Below are positions 48,899 through 57,651 of a stretch of 64,000 bases of DNA, piece by piece. The number at the start of each line of letters is the position of its first letter. The stretch's first letter is position 1. The notes beneath the pieces were generated by a model, which saw only the letters and a list, made by a program, of their open reading frames with translations, made no database searches and was not told the DNA's origin. The position numbers and the translations under genes are program-made. Origin of the DNA: Blastopirellula marina DSM 3645. Its GTDB lineage: Bacteria > Planctomycetota > Planctomycetia > Pirellulales > Pirellulaceae. The DNA lies in the NCBI RefSeq assembly GCF_000153105.1, contig NZ_CH672376.1, forward strand, positions 2,333,120 through 2,397,119. The letters are read 5' to 3'.

Positions 48899-49444
48899 TT
48901 AGTGGTGGTGGTGATCTTCAATCTTGCCTTTCAGTTCTTTGCCGTCGACGTCAAAGGTGACGATCGCATCGACTTCTTCCGAAGTCAGAATGGTCGCGGC
49001 CAACGGGTCGGTCAGGACGAACTTGGCCGTCGTCTCGGCGCCTTCGGCACGCTCCGCTTGAGCGGCGACTTCCTTGGTTTCTCCCCCGGTCGTTAGCTTG
49101 ACGCTGATCGCTTCGGCGGCGATGGGCGCTTCTTTTTTGCCGTCGGCGTCCAAGACATAGAACGTGATGACCTTGTCGGCGTCTGCGGCCGGCTTCTTTT
49201 CGTCGTGAACCCATTCCAGGTGATAGGGGCCCCCTTCTAGTTCGACGATGTGCCCGCCGTTGGGGCCGATCTCGCCGTGATCGTGTCCGGCATGGTCGTG
49301 GTCATCGTGATCATGGTCGCCATGTTCGTGGTCGTCATGATCATCGGCGGCGGGGGGATTCGACGTGTTGCAGCCGATCGACATGGTCGCACTAAAGCCG
49401 CAAATTGCCGCCAGCAACAACAGCCCGGTCAGAGAGATACGCAT
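48899..49444 (-). CDS. His-rich metal-binding lipoprotein
   Basis: A 181-residue lipoprotein with lipobox SIGC after signal MRISLTGLLLLAAICGF. Right after the lipid anchor comes a cluster of about 13 histidines and many aspartates (DDHEHGDHDHDDHDH), and the last residues are DHHHH. The middle region has short beta-like segments (FYVLDADGKKEAPIAAE). Such N-terminal His-rich lipoproteins usually bind zinc, nickel or copper in the periplasm. No transporter gene is next to it. AAGGAAAC precedes the ATG. It is followed by the bidirectional terminator. Confidence 0.82.
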   Translation of the reverse strand: MRISLTGLLLLAAICGFSATMSIGCNTSNPPAADDHDDHEHGDHDHDDHDHAGHDHGEIGPNGGHIVELEGGPYHLEWVHDEKKPAADADKVITFYVLDADGKKEAPIAAEAISVKLTTGGETKEVAAQAERAEGAETTAKFVLTDPLAATILTSEEVDAIVTFDVDGKELKGKIEDHHHH

Positions 49445-49562
49445 GAGAGGAGTTTCCTTGAAGCAAGTTAAGTCAGCGCGTGGAAAACGCTAAGTGCAAT
49501 TCAATGTCATCTAGGATAGCGAATTCGCCGCCGTAATAAAGACGAGACTTGCCGATGTGCGA

Positions 49563-50732
49563 TTATAAATCGAGACCGCCAAGCGGCGTCGCGACCGGGC
49601 CGGCTTCCACCAGAAACGGCCGCAAATGCGAATCGTCGGCGCCAGAGAGACGCATCCGTGAGGTCGCGAAATACTTGCGGGCCGTCTCGATTTGCCCGTC
49701 TAAATACAAAACGACTCCTACATCAAACAGATAGTCGGCGTTGTTGGGATCATTGAGCGTCCGCCGCGCGATTCCTTCGAGCAACGAGTTTTTCGCCAGG
49801 GGAAAGCCGGCGTACAACTCATCCAGCGTAAAATTGGTCGAAAAGATATAGGCCGGCTCCAACTCCATCCCCCGCTTGAACGCCTCGGCCGCTTCTTCCA
49901 TGCGACCGGTCGCCAAATATCCGAGTCCCAGCCGAAATTGGGGCGCCGCCAGATCGGGCGCGGCGGCGACGGCGTCACGATACTTCGCCATCGCTTCATG
50001 AATTCTTTGCTCTTTGAACAAGCGATCGCCAAAGCCGACATAGCGTGCGGCTCTTTCGCGAGCGATCGGCAGCGAGGCTTCAGGCAGGCCGAGTTCTTGC
50101 CGCTCACCCAGCGCCATTCGGACCAGCGCCGGCGAAAGGGTCGGATAAGTCGGGTTCGGCAGGTCGGTCAAGTTCTCGGAGAGAAGCGGCCCCATCGCAA
50201 AATTGCGGTCGACGCCAGAAAACTGTTTGATCGCCCCGGCGCCCCAGCGAAGCTCGGCCGGTTCGAACGGCGGGAGATAGTACTCGCTGTAATTGTCGCT
50301 TGGTCGATAGTAGACGCCGTAGGGCGAGATGAAATTAGCGGTGACCGTCGACTGATAGTAGTTCGGCGACCAGCCGCTGAGTCCGCCATATCCCAAGCCG
50401 CCATACGGCGGCAGCCCGCCGTATCCGTAGCCGGGATAATATCCGGAATAGCTGGAGAAGCTGTAACCGGGACCGTAATAGCCGAAGTTCGCACGGCTGC
50501 CGTAATTCGACGACGAATAACCGCGGTGGCCGTGCGAGCGGTAGTGGTTGCGCGAACCGCTATTGCCCCCCAAATACGAGTCGACGTAACCGCTGCTCGG
50601 ATAGTTGGACGCCGGGTGATTGTTGTATTTGCCGTTGGGCGTGCCGCGAAGATCTTGCGCAGCAGCATCGCTGGGCATGCTGACGACGGCGATCAGGGCC
50701 ATCATCAACCAGGGGGCTATGTTATTGCACAT
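49563..50732 (-). CDS. Secreted Gly/Tyr-rich TPR protein
   Basis: A 389-residue exported protein with signal peptide ending PSDAAAQ. Residues ~35-150 are low-complexity and rich in Gly, Tyr and Ser (GYYPGYGYGGLPPYGGLGYGG). The C-terminal half has two or more TPR units: GDRLFKEQRIHEAMAKYRDA, FRLGLGYLATGRMEEAAEAF, and a later LFDVGVVLYLDGQIETA. It probably binds partner proteins at the surface, or is attached to the wall through the tyrosine-rich part. No family name can be given. It lies upstream of the His-rich lipoprotein on the same strand with about 120 bp between. Confidence 0.78.
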   Translation of the reverse strand: MCNNIAPWLMMALIAVVSMPSDAAAQDLRGTPNGKYNNHPASNYPSSGYVDSYLGGNSGSRNHYRSHGHRGYSSSNYGSRANFGYYGPGYSFSSYSGYYPGYGYGGLPPYGGLGYGGLSGWSPNYYQSTVTANFISPYGVYYRPSDNYSEYYLPPFEPAELRWGAGAIKQFSGVDRNFAMGPLLSENLTDLPNPTYPTLSPALVRMALGERQELGLPEASLPIARERAARYVGFGDRLFKEQRIHEAMAKYRDAVAAAPDLAAPQFRLGLGYLATGRMEEAAEAFKRGMELEPAYIFSTNFTLDELYAGFPLAKNSLLEGIARRTLNDPNNADYLFDVGVVLYLDGQIETARKYFATSRMRLSGADDSHLRPFLVEAGPVATPLGGLDL

Positions 50733-50852
50733 TTCTTCACCTTCCGCCGTGGGAACCAGGAAGCGGAGAATCCGCTTCCTGCATTATCTTAACAACGGAA
50801 GATTTCGACAAGCAAAAATGCAACTTGGGTCGGCGTCGAATAACCGGTCAGG

Positions 50853-50996
50853 CTATTGCATCGACGCTTCGGCGCCGGCTTCGCCTTCTTCGTATTCTAG
50901 TCCGTATTCATAAACGAGTCCCCAAGCTTCGAGCTCGGTCATCTCGTATTCGTCCGCAATTTCAGCAGCCAATTCCGATAAATCAATGGTAGTCAT
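50853..50996 (-). CDS. 47-residue acidic protein next to dps
   Basis: A short frame with ATG at 50996: it begins MTTIDLSELAAEIADEYEMT, continues into EYGLEYEEGEAG and ends SMQ. About one third of its residues are Asp or Glu, and it has a strong amphipathic pattern. GAAGGA at 51006-51011 on the minus strand sits 9 bases before the ATG, an almost ideal ribosome-binding site. It lies 48 bases downstream of the dps stop, so it is probably in the same transcript. No family is recognised. The next gene upstream in transcription, dps, suggests a stress-related role. Confidence 0.6.
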   Translation of the reverse strand: MTTIDLSELAAEIADEYEMTELEAWGLVYEYGLEYEEGEAGAEASMQ

Positions 50997-51044
50997 CGTC
51001 AGGGTTCCTTCAAAAAACTGGGTTAGTGAGAGTCAGGGATGCGG

Positions 51045-51536
51045 TTACGGAGCAGCGTCGGCCGCTTGTGATTCGAGCATCCAAAGTTGTTTTTCCAACG
51101 TGCGACAGATGCCGATCAACAAGTCTTGACTGATTAGATCGTCGTCGCCGATCGTTTTGATCCGCAGGCGAAGCGAAGTGGAGCAGGTCGCCATTTGGTC
51201 CGAGATTCGTCGAATCGCTTCCTGGACACTGATGATGCCAGCGGGAAACGGTTCGAGTTCGGACGATTGGGCGACTGTCGCAGCGCGACCATCCGCGGCG
51301 ACTCCGATAGCCGCAATTCGCTCTGCAATTTCGTCGCTTGCTTCGCGAGTTGATTCGATAATCTCGTCTAGATGCAGATGAACGGCGCGAAAGCCAAGTC
51401 CACGCACATTCCAGTGAGCCTGCTTTGCTTGGAGGGCCAGATCGATCTGATCAACCAGCGAGCTCTGCAATTGCTGGGCGACTTCATTGCGCGTGTTGGT
51501 CGGCAGTATTTCGCGTTGTTCGGCGATCGAAGCCAT
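51045..51536 (-). CDS. dps: Dps-family ferritin-like protein
   Basis: A 163-residue protein of the Dps family, which stores iron and protects DNA from oxidation. The ferroxidase site spans subunits: QAHWNVRGLGF supplies the first histidine, HLHLDEI the second set, and IIESTREASDEIAERI the acidic residues. The length is typical. The N-terminus is short, without a Lys-rich DNA-binding tail, so DNA binding would be weak. It is divergent from the baeRF gene with a 310-bp gap that probably holds both promoters. Confidence 0.9.
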   Translation of the reverse strand: MASIAEQREILPTNTRNEVAQQLQSSLVDQIDLALQAKQAHWNVRGLGFRAVHLHLDEIIESTREASDEIAERIAAIGVAADGRAATVAQSSELEPFPAGIISVQEAIRRISDQMATCSTSLRLRIKTIGDDDLISQDLLIGICRTLEKQLWMLESQAADAAP

Positions 51537-51846
51537 ATCTTGCTCCTTGGTTCGGTCAATGATTGGTGGAGGGGATGAAAGTTGGGTAACGCAGCACGCG
51601 TGCCGAACAGAAAAAAATTGAACGCTGACGCCTGCTGTAGCCGGAAAAATCGGTGTCAGTCAGGGAAATAGCAATGCATCACGACTGATGGGAGACCGAA
51701 AATCGTTGGTTGCAGATCGACCATGAAGGCCGCAGTGCAGTCATCGCTGAGCATGAAGTTGCGGTGCTTGCAGTACTTGCGCCGCATGGCATAGAGATTG
51801 CATAGTACGAGGTGATGGGCAAACACTCCCCAGGGAATATGGAGAA
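51537..51846. other. 310-bp divergent promoter region between dps and baeRF gene
   Basis: No gene seen. It must hold promoters for dps (minus) and for the baeRF-like gene (plus). I did not find a clear -35/-10 pair. GGAGAAATG precedes the baeRF start. No repeat or stable hairpin stands out. Confidence 0.5.
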
Positions 51847-53049
51847 ATGATGATGTATTCTTTCAGTGCAGAAGACGTACGACTATTGGTCGACAACGAC
51901 TCGCAACCTTGCGTATCCCTCTTTATGCCATCGCACGTAGCCGGGAAAGAAACAAGACAAGATCCGATTCAACTGGCGACGTTGCTGAAGAACGCCTGCG
52001 CCAAGTTGAAGTCGGCCGGCCATTCGTCGGACATTATTCAAAAGTTGTTAGAGCCTGCGTGGGGCATTACCCGCAGTCATGACGCCGCCGTCTGGCGCCA
52101 CATGGATGAAGGGTTCGCCTATTTTGCGAGCCCAACGTTTAGCCGCTCGATCCGACTCCCCTTTCCTGTCGAGCCGACGGTCCATCTGGCGAATCATTTT
52201 CACGTTCGTCCGTTGACCTGCTGGATGAGTCAGCCGCTCGACTTCGCCTTACTGGTCGTCAGCCAGAACGAGGTTCGCTTGTTTGAAGGCGATCAGTACG
52301 AAATGCGCCACGTCGATCTGGCCGATCTGCCCAGCGACTTGCGCAGCGCGTTGCAAGTGGACGAGTGGACCGAAACGCTGCAATTTCATGGGCATGGTTC
52401 GCGACCAGGCGAAACGATGTTTCACGGGCAAGGCGGCGGCAGCTCGGCCGACGTCAAGTCGGAGCTGACGAAGTTTTTCCAACGCGTTGCGCGGCCCCTA
52501 GAAGGACATTTGGCCGACAGCGACAAACCGTTGGTCTTCGCCGGCGTCGACTATCTCTATCCCCTCTTTCGCGACGCGTTTCATGGCGATGCGCTGTGGG
52601 AAGAACACTTGTCAGGAAATTTTGATCGCGTGACGCCGCAGCAGTTGCATCAGCAAGTCAAGCCGCTGTTGACCGATAGAGCAAGCAGCGTCCGGCGTAC
52701 GGCTCTGGAGCAAATGAACGAACTGCGCGGCGTATCGCGAGCGTCGATCGATCCGAAAGAGATCTTGATCGCCGGCATGATGGATAGTATCGAAGTCCTG
52801 TTTCTCACGCGCGGCGCCAAAGCGTTGGGCGCTGTCGACGAAGAGAATGAACGGATTATCTTGACGCACTCTTCCGACGATGAGGATCTGCTGAACTACG
52901 CGGCGGTGCGGACGCTCGCCACCGGCGGTTCGGTCTATACGCTCGAAGCGGACGACATGCCCAATGGCGCCAACGTCGCGGCGATGTTCCGCTTCCCGAT
53001 ACCGGAAGCAATTTACGACGCGGATGTATTCATCGAGTCGACCCGCTAA
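51847..53049 (+). CDS. Bacterial archaeo-eukaryotic release factor-like protein (baeRF type)
   Basis: A 400-residue soluble protein that matches, from memory, the baeRF3-type family of bacterial eRF1/Pelota-related proteins. The middle domain carries LQFHGHGSRPGETMFHGQGGGSSADVKS; HGQGGGSS occupies the place of the eRF1 GGQ-loop region. The C-terminal domain has SIEVLFLTRGAKALGAVDEE, ILTHSSDDEDLLNYAAVRTLATGG and a final GGSVYTL/PNGANVAAMFRF strand, matching the eRF1 domain 3 (L7Ae-like) style. Related proteins have been shown or proposed to bind the ribosomal A site, including in hibernation. Position next to dps supports a stress role, which is inference. Confidence 0.72.
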   Translation: MMMYSFSAEDVRLLVDNDSQPCVSLFMPSHVAGKETRQDPIQLATLLKNACAKLKSAGHSSDIIQKLLEPAWGITRSHDAAVWRHMDEGFAYFASPTFSRSIRLPFPVEPTVHLANHFHVRPLTCWMSQPLDFALLVVSQNEVRLFEGDQYEMRHVDLADLPSDLRSALQVDEWTETLQFHGHGSRPGETMFHGQGGGSSADVKSELTKFFQRVARPLEGHLADSDKPLVFAGVDYLYPLFRDAFHGDALWEEHLSGNFDRVTPQQLHQQVKPLLTDRASSVRRTALEQMNELRGVSRASIDPKEILIAGMMDSIEVLFLTRGAKALGAVDEENERIILTHSSDDEDLLNYAAVRTLATGGSVYTLEADDMPNGANVAAMFRFPIPEAIYDADVFIESTR

Positions 53050-53155
53050 GCCGTCTGGCCCGCTCGGCTTCCGCGACCTCGAGATCACAAAAGGGGCGTC
53101 ATTGCTGACGCCCCTTCCAAGAAATCGACGGGAGTTGTCGAAGCGGGATATCAGT

Positions 53156-54646
53156 TTAGAACTCGGCTTGAAATTGGCCGCGGAACAGCACGCCGTCATC
53201 ACCAACCAGAATCCCGCTCGACGTGTTATTCAACGGGCTGCCGTTGACCTTGGTTACGTCAAACGTCAGCTTCAAGTTGCGCGTGTCGCACGGGTAAATG
53301 TTAAAGCCGGCCGCATACTCGTCGACATTGCCGTAGTAGCCGCTGACGTATGAGTAGCGAAGGTTAAAGTCGAGCTTCTCGGGGATAATGAAATATCCAC
53401 CTTCGGCGAAGTAGCCATGCTGATACAGGTTTTCGACCGGCAACGCGCCGCTGGCTCGCAAGTTTTGGATCCAACGCATGTAGTACTCGGCGTCGAAGCT
53501 CCAGCCGCGCCAGCGATAGGCGAAGTCCAGCGTGTACAAGTAGACGTCGAATTCCGACAGACGAACGCCGGGAGCCAACGCTCCCAAGGCCGTCAGCTTG
53601 GTGCCGTTCGACAAGCGAATGAAGTCCGACTCGTCGATCGGCTGACCTGGCGCGATGCTCGCGTTGGGAGCGTAGACGAACGAATGCCCCAATCGCATCC
53701 GCTGATCGCAGCTATAGTCGTAGTCAGTTAGCTTGCCGCCAAAATCTCCGTACGGATCCCAATAGTTGGTCGCTGCAAAGGCAAGTTTGTCATCGATCTC
53801 GGACAGCGGCGTATTCTCGGTGCGATAGCCGTCGCCAAGCATCGCTTCAAAGTAGCCGTTTTCGCCAACCTTGGTCGCGCCAAACACGCCGACGGTACGA
53901 CCAGGCCGAAAGAAGTCAGCCGCCAGCGGACGATCCGCCAAACGAGTATGCTTGGCGCTCAACAACCATTGACGGCTGCCGGGAACCTTCCGTTTGCCAA
54001 AGTAAACTTGTTGGTCTTCGTTGAACTCCCACGCCCACCAATAATCGAAAAAGTCGACGCTGTCGGAGCCGTCGGTATCGCCGTCCATTTGGATAAAGTA
54101 GCTCAGCCGCGGATCGATCGCATAACCGCTAATTTGCAGGCGGGCTCTTTCCAGCTCAAACTCATTGCGATTGCGGATCGGACGCGTCGTCCCGGCGCTG
54201 TCCGTCCAGCTATCCGCGTTGCGCGAAAATCCGTTGTAGCGGAACTGCACCCAGCCGCCGAATTTGATCTCGAACGGGTTTTCCTCGGGATTGAACGGCC
54301 GGATGACAAAGCCCTTGTCATACGTCGTGTAGTACTTCATGACGTGCTGCTTGGGCGGTCCCCCGTCGTCGCAGCAATCAGGCGCATAGGAATAGTCGTA
54401 GACGATCGGTAGCCGATAGATTTCGGCGCCCCCACCGCAACAGTCCTCTTCGATATGATGAAAGCCATAAGCTGGCTGCGTATCCAATCGCTGTCGCAGC
54501 GCTTGCAGTTCCGCCTCTTGCGCTTCCATCCGTGCCCGAATTTCGGCCAGTTCTTCATTTGCAGGACTTTGAGCAAATGCCGATGTCGTCGCGAGCGCAG
54601 CGCTCCATAGCAGCGCCAGCGCCGTCGTCCGTGACAGCCAAGTCAT
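53156..54646 (-). CDS. Outer-membrane porin, OprO/OprP-like
   Basis: A 496-residue outer-membrane protein. Signal peptide ends AFAQ; a coiled-coil segment follows (EELAEIRARMEAQEAELQALRQRL, residues ~30-55), and a Cys-rich stretch DCCGGGAEI/DCCDDGG at about 60-95 is unusual. The rest forms a beta barrel of the phosphate-selective porin type (Porin O/P), with alternating patterns and a terminal aromatic/Phe residue (FRGQFQAEF). Family members pass anions or sugars. It is a single gene; the upstream gap 54647-54848 shows no gene. Confidence 0.85.
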   Translation of the reverse strand: MTWLSRTTALALLWSAALATTSAFAQSPANEELAEIRARMEAQEAELQALRQRLDTQPAYGFHHIEEDCCGGGAEIYRLPIVYDYSYAPDCCDDGGPPKQHVMKYYTTYDKGFVIRPFNPEENPFEIKFGGWVQFRYNGFSRNADSWTDSAGTTRPIRNRNEFELERARLQISGYAIDPRLSYFIQMDGDTDGSDSVDFFDYWWAWEFNEDQQVYFGKRKVPGSRQWLLSAKHTRLADRPLAADFFRPGRTVGVFGATKVGENGYFEAMLGDGYRTENTPLSEIDDKLAFAATNYWDPYGDFGGKLTDYDYSCDQRMRLGHSFVYAPNASIAPGQPIDESDFIRLSNGTKLTALGALAPGVRLSEFDVYLYTLDFAYRWRGWSFDAEYYMRWIQNLRASGALPVENLYQHGYFAEGGYFIIPEKLDFNLRYSYVSGYYGNVDEYAAGFNIYPCDTRNLKLTFDVTKVNGSPLNNTSSGILVGDDGVLFRGQFQAEF

Positions 54647-54848
54647 TTGATGTCGCTCCCCAGCGTATCGAAAATAAAAAACAGCGTCTTGATGTTTGGG
54701 GAAGATCGACTAACCGTGATGGGTTCGACAATGGCTTTTGTCGTACGGCGGAGGTCCGCAGTAGGATTGGAATCGCTTATTCAGGCTGGGGAAGCTGAAC
54801 CGAGACGGACCCAATTGACAGCGGCCAGCCGGGAATTGGATCTTCGGA

Positions 54849-55220
54849 TCAATCGTCAGAGTCGAGCGGCGACAAGGGGGAAGGCGCGAGATGAAACAAC
54901 AGCTGCGGCGCCTTCTTGCGATGAATCGCCGCCGCGACTTCCATTCGCAACAGGTCGGCGTATTCACTGAGCGTATTCAGGATTTCGTCCGGATCATCGT
55001 CGGTCGCGGCGATGTCGGCCGACAACGTCACCAGCATCCGCGAGCTGTCAGGCGCCGGTACGACTTCGACCACATGCAAGATCGGTAGTCGATCATCGTC
55101 GATCTCGCCCGAGAGAACCATCTCGAGCGTCTCCAGCACCTGGCGGCACAGTTGCAAGGTTTTGCGATCGTTACGCGGGTCGAACGAGGAAGAACGGCTT
55201 GGTTTGCGTGATTTAGCTAT
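54849..55220 (-). CDS. rbfA: RbfA-like ribosome-binding factor with apparent AUA start
   Basis: A 123-residue KH-like protein. Residues ~30-110 match RbfA: RKTLQLCRQVLETLEMVLSG, PILHVVEVVPAPDSSRMLVTLSAD and LLRMEVAAAIHRKKAPQLLFHLAP, the last being the LR...VPELRF motif. RbfA helps mature the 30S subunit. The frame has no ATG, GTG or well-placed TTG at its 5' end: a TTG at 55157 would cut off the first helix, and it has no ribosome-binding site. An ATA codon at 55218-55220 (minus) is preceded by AAAAGGA with 7 bases spacing and yields the basic start IAKSRKPSR. The product would start Met. Confidence 0.7.
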   Translation of the reverse strand: MAKSRKPSRSSSFDPRNDRKTLQLCRQVLETLEMVLSGEIDDDRLPILHVVEVVPAPDSSRMLVTLSADIAATDDDPDEILNTLSEYADLLRMEVAAAIHRKKAPQLLFHLAPSPLSPLDSDD

Positions 55221-55234
55221 GGCCCAGTCCTTTT
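55218..55234 (-). promoter_or_regulatory. Ribosome-binding site and ATA start of rbfA-like gene
   Basis: On the minus strand AAAAGGA (55228-55234) is followed by 7 bases and then ATA (55218-55220). It supports the AUA codon as initiator; AUA and AUU starts are known but rare in bacteria (infC is the classical AUU case). Confidence 0.5.
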
Positions 55235-55372
55235 GTCAATGAGAAAGCATTTGCGATTCAAAAAAACCTCGTAGGGAAGTGTAGAAAGATGCGAGCTGGG
55301 CGGCTAGGTTCACTTTGAATTTGCCGTTCCCCGGTTGTCGGAATACATCCAGGCGCCGTATCTTTCCCCATT

Positions 55373-56182
55373 ATGAACACTTCGCCGGAAATTGCCGATC
55401 GTCTTCAGCTCGCCCAGCAGCTCGCCGTCGAAGCGGGACGCGGCACCCTCAAACATTTTCAAAAGTCGGGCCTGGTCGTCGACCGCAAAGCGGACGATTC
55501 GCCGGTCACTGTCGCCGATCGCGAAGCCGAGACGCTGATTCGCGATCGTTTGGCCGCCCAATTTCCGGCGGACGGCGTCATCGGCGAAGAATTTGGCGAA
55601 ACCACCGGCTCCGGCGACTTCCGTTGGATTATCGACCCGATCGACGGCACGAAGAGCTTTGTCGCCGGCGTCCCGCTCTATGGAACGTTGATCGGCATCG
55701 AGCATGCCGGCCAAAACGTCGCCGGAGTGATCTATATCCCGGGTCTCGACGAAATGGTCTACGCCGCCAAAGGGTGCGGCGCCTGGTATCGCCAAGGGGA
55801 CGAACAGCCGCGATTGACCAAAGTAAACGCCGCGAAATCGCTGCAGGACGGCGTTTTCGTCACGTCTCAGGTCAACACTTTCGCTCGTCGTGACGCGATG
55901 GAAGCGTTCGAGCGACTCGAAGACGCGGCGTTCATTACCCGCACTTGGGGCGACTGTTACGGTTATTTGCTGGTCGTCACCGGTCGAGCCGTCGCGATGG
56001 TGGACCCAATGCTTAGCGTGTGGGACGCCGCCGCGATTCAACCAATTTTGGAAGAAGCTGGCGGCGCGTTTGTCGATTGGCGCGGCGAGCCGACCGTTCA
56101 TAGCGGCGAAGGAATCGGCGCGAATCCGCACGTGCTGGAAGAAGTTCTCGCGATCTGTCGAGAATATCCTCGGCTGAAATAA
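55373..56182 (+). CDS. Inositol monophosphatase-family phosphatase (first of tandem pair)
   Basis: A 269-residue lithium-sensitive-type phosphatase of the inositol monophosphatase superfamily. Metal ligands lie in GEEFGETT, IDPIDGTKSF and MLSVWDAAAIQPILEEAGG, all intact. The style resembles histidinol-phosphatase HisN, but inositol phosphatases have the same motifs, so the substrate is uncertain. Its paralogue follows 115 bases after its stop. The N-terminal ADRLQLAQQLAVEAGRGTL is nearly the same as in the second copy. A long antisense ORF over it is a shadow. Confidence 0.88.
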   Translation: MNTSPEIADRLQLAQQLAVEAGRGTLKHFQKSGLVVDRKADDSPVTVADREAETLIRDRLAAQFPADGVIGEEFGETTGSGDFRWIIDPIDGTKSFVAGVPLYGTLIGIEHAGQNVAGVIYIPGLDEMVYAAKGCGAWYRQGDEQPRLTKVNAAKSLQDGVFVTSQVNTFARRDAMEAFERLEDAAFITRTWGDCYGYLLVVTGRAVAMVDPMLSVWDAAAIQPILEEAGGAFVDWRGEPTVHSGEGIGANPHVLEEVLAICREYPRLK

Positions 56183-56296
56183 GACGCAGCGCCTGCGACG
56201 TTTTCTTGTGAAGTTGCCAAAAACTTCGCTCCGTTTGGCGATAGAACGGCAACTCCCTGTTGTCAGGTTTTATTTCCCTCCTTTATTCTCTCCCGT

Positions 56297-57106
56297 ATGA
56301 ATACGCCCCAACTGTTTGCCGATCGTCTCGAACTTGCTCGCACTCTGGCCGTCGAAGCCGGCAAAGGCACGCTTGCCCATTTTCAAACCGACGACCTGAT
56401 TGTCGACCGCAAATCAGACGACTCACCGGTAACGGTTGCAGATCGCGAAGCGGAAGAACTGATCCGCGCTCGCGTCCTCGAACGCTTCCCCGATGACAGC
56501 GTCCTCGGCGAAGAGTACGGCGAAACCAACGGCAGCAGCCCCTTTCGCTGGATCGTCGACCCCGTCGACGGCACCAAGGCGTTCGTCTCCGGCGTCCCGC
56601 TTTACGGCACGATGATCGGCGTCGAATACGAAGGCAAGGCGGCGATCGGCGCGATCTACATCCCCGGACTCGACGAGCTGGTCTATGCCGCAACCGGCCA
56701 CGGAGCTTGGCACGTCCGCCAAGGCGCGGCGCCAAAACCGGCCAAAGTGAATAACGGAGCCCCCTTGGAGGAGGGCCTGTTTGTCACCTCCCAAGCCAGC
56801 AAGTTCGCCGCTCGGGGCGCGAAAGAGGCGTATGACCGCCTGGAATCGACCGCTTGGCTCACACGGACCTGGGCAGACGCCTACGGATACGTCTTGGTGG
56901 CCACAGGACGCGCCGTCGTCATGGTTGACCCGATCATGAGCGTTTGGGATGCGTCGGCCGCTCAGCCGATCCTCGAAGAAGCTGGCGGCATCTTCACCGA
57001 CTGGAACGGCGATCCCACGGCCCGCCATCACGAGGGGGTCGGTTGTAGCCAGCGCGTCCACGAGGAAGTGCTGGAGATCTTGCGGCAGTTTCCGCGAACT
57101 GCCTAA
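56297..57106 (+). CDS. Inositol monophosphatase-family phosphatase (second of tandem pair)
   Basis: A 269-residue paralogue of the gene before it, identical in length and alignable without gaps over most of its course. The metal motifs GEEYGETN, VDPVDGTKAF and IMSVWDASAAQPILEEAGG are intact. Differences cluster in the substrate region (YAATGHGAWHVRQGAAPKPA in place of YAAKGCGAWYRQGDEQPRLT), so specificity may have changed after duplication. It is transcribed in the same direction; separate or shared promoters cannot be told. A GGACCGG-rich leader for the DUF1559 gene begins just after it. Confidence 0.88.
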   Translation: MNTPQLFADRLELARTLAVEAGKGTLAHFQTDDLIVDRKSDDSPVTVADREAEELIRARVLERFPDDSVLGEEYGETNGSSPFRWIVDPVDGTKAFVSGVPLYGTMIGVEYEGKAAIGAIYIPGLDELVYAATGHGAWHVRQGAAPKPAKVNNGAPLEEGLFVTSQASKFAARGAKEAYDRLESTAWLTRTWADAYGYVLVATGRAVVMVDPIMSVWDASAAQPILEEAGGIFTDWNGDPTARHHEGVGCSQRVHEEVLEILRQFPRTA

Positions 57107-57651
57107 CTGGGGGGGCTCGTCTCTAATTCGGGACGGATTGGCAGTTCCCTGCCCTCTTCCAGGGGCTAATTGTTGGGTGGACCATCGGACCGGACCGCAT
57201 TGTTTTTTTTCGCTCGGTGGATGGGACTGGACCGGACCGGACCGCATTTTTTTCTAAGGCAGTCCCGCGGATCTCCGCGTACGCGATTCTGGCGCCAAAG
57301 TTGGAAAGTCGGGCTTCAAAATCCAGAGCACGCCAGGCGCATACAGCACCCTCTCGCCAACCTCTTCGACCGGCGGCACAAACCTGATTCGACGGTTCAT
57401 CCTCCACCATCAATCGACCCCAACTCCGTACGCAATGTCAACCGACAAATCTTTGCGCAGCTCCAGATCCAACGGATCGTGTTAAGGTCGCCCGGCATGG
57501 AGTCGCGAAGCGACGCAGCTCTGGAAATAACCTTTTTCGGCGCTGCCACGCGAAGCTTTGGATAGCAATCTTTTCTCTTGCTTTCTCAACTAAAACCAGC
57601 ACAATTTGGGTTTACATTTTGATTATTTTTCGTGCAGATGAAAGATCTACG
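57107..57651. other. 545-bp leader of second DUF1559 cassette
   Basis: No gene seen. GGACCGGACC clusters followed by T-runs occur at 57196-57212 and 57229-57255, like the start of each 126-bp repeat unit at 8.8 kb. A second segment, 57411-57456, resembles 9364-9406 in the leader of the first DUF1559 gene, sharing CAATCGACCCCAA and following bases. The remainder near the DUF1559 start is AT-rich and presumably carries the promoter. Confidence 0.7.

Noticed and set aside
55310-56131. Minus-strand ORF over the first phosphatase gene
   Set aside because: It is a shadow of the plus-strand phosphatase, which has all family motifs.
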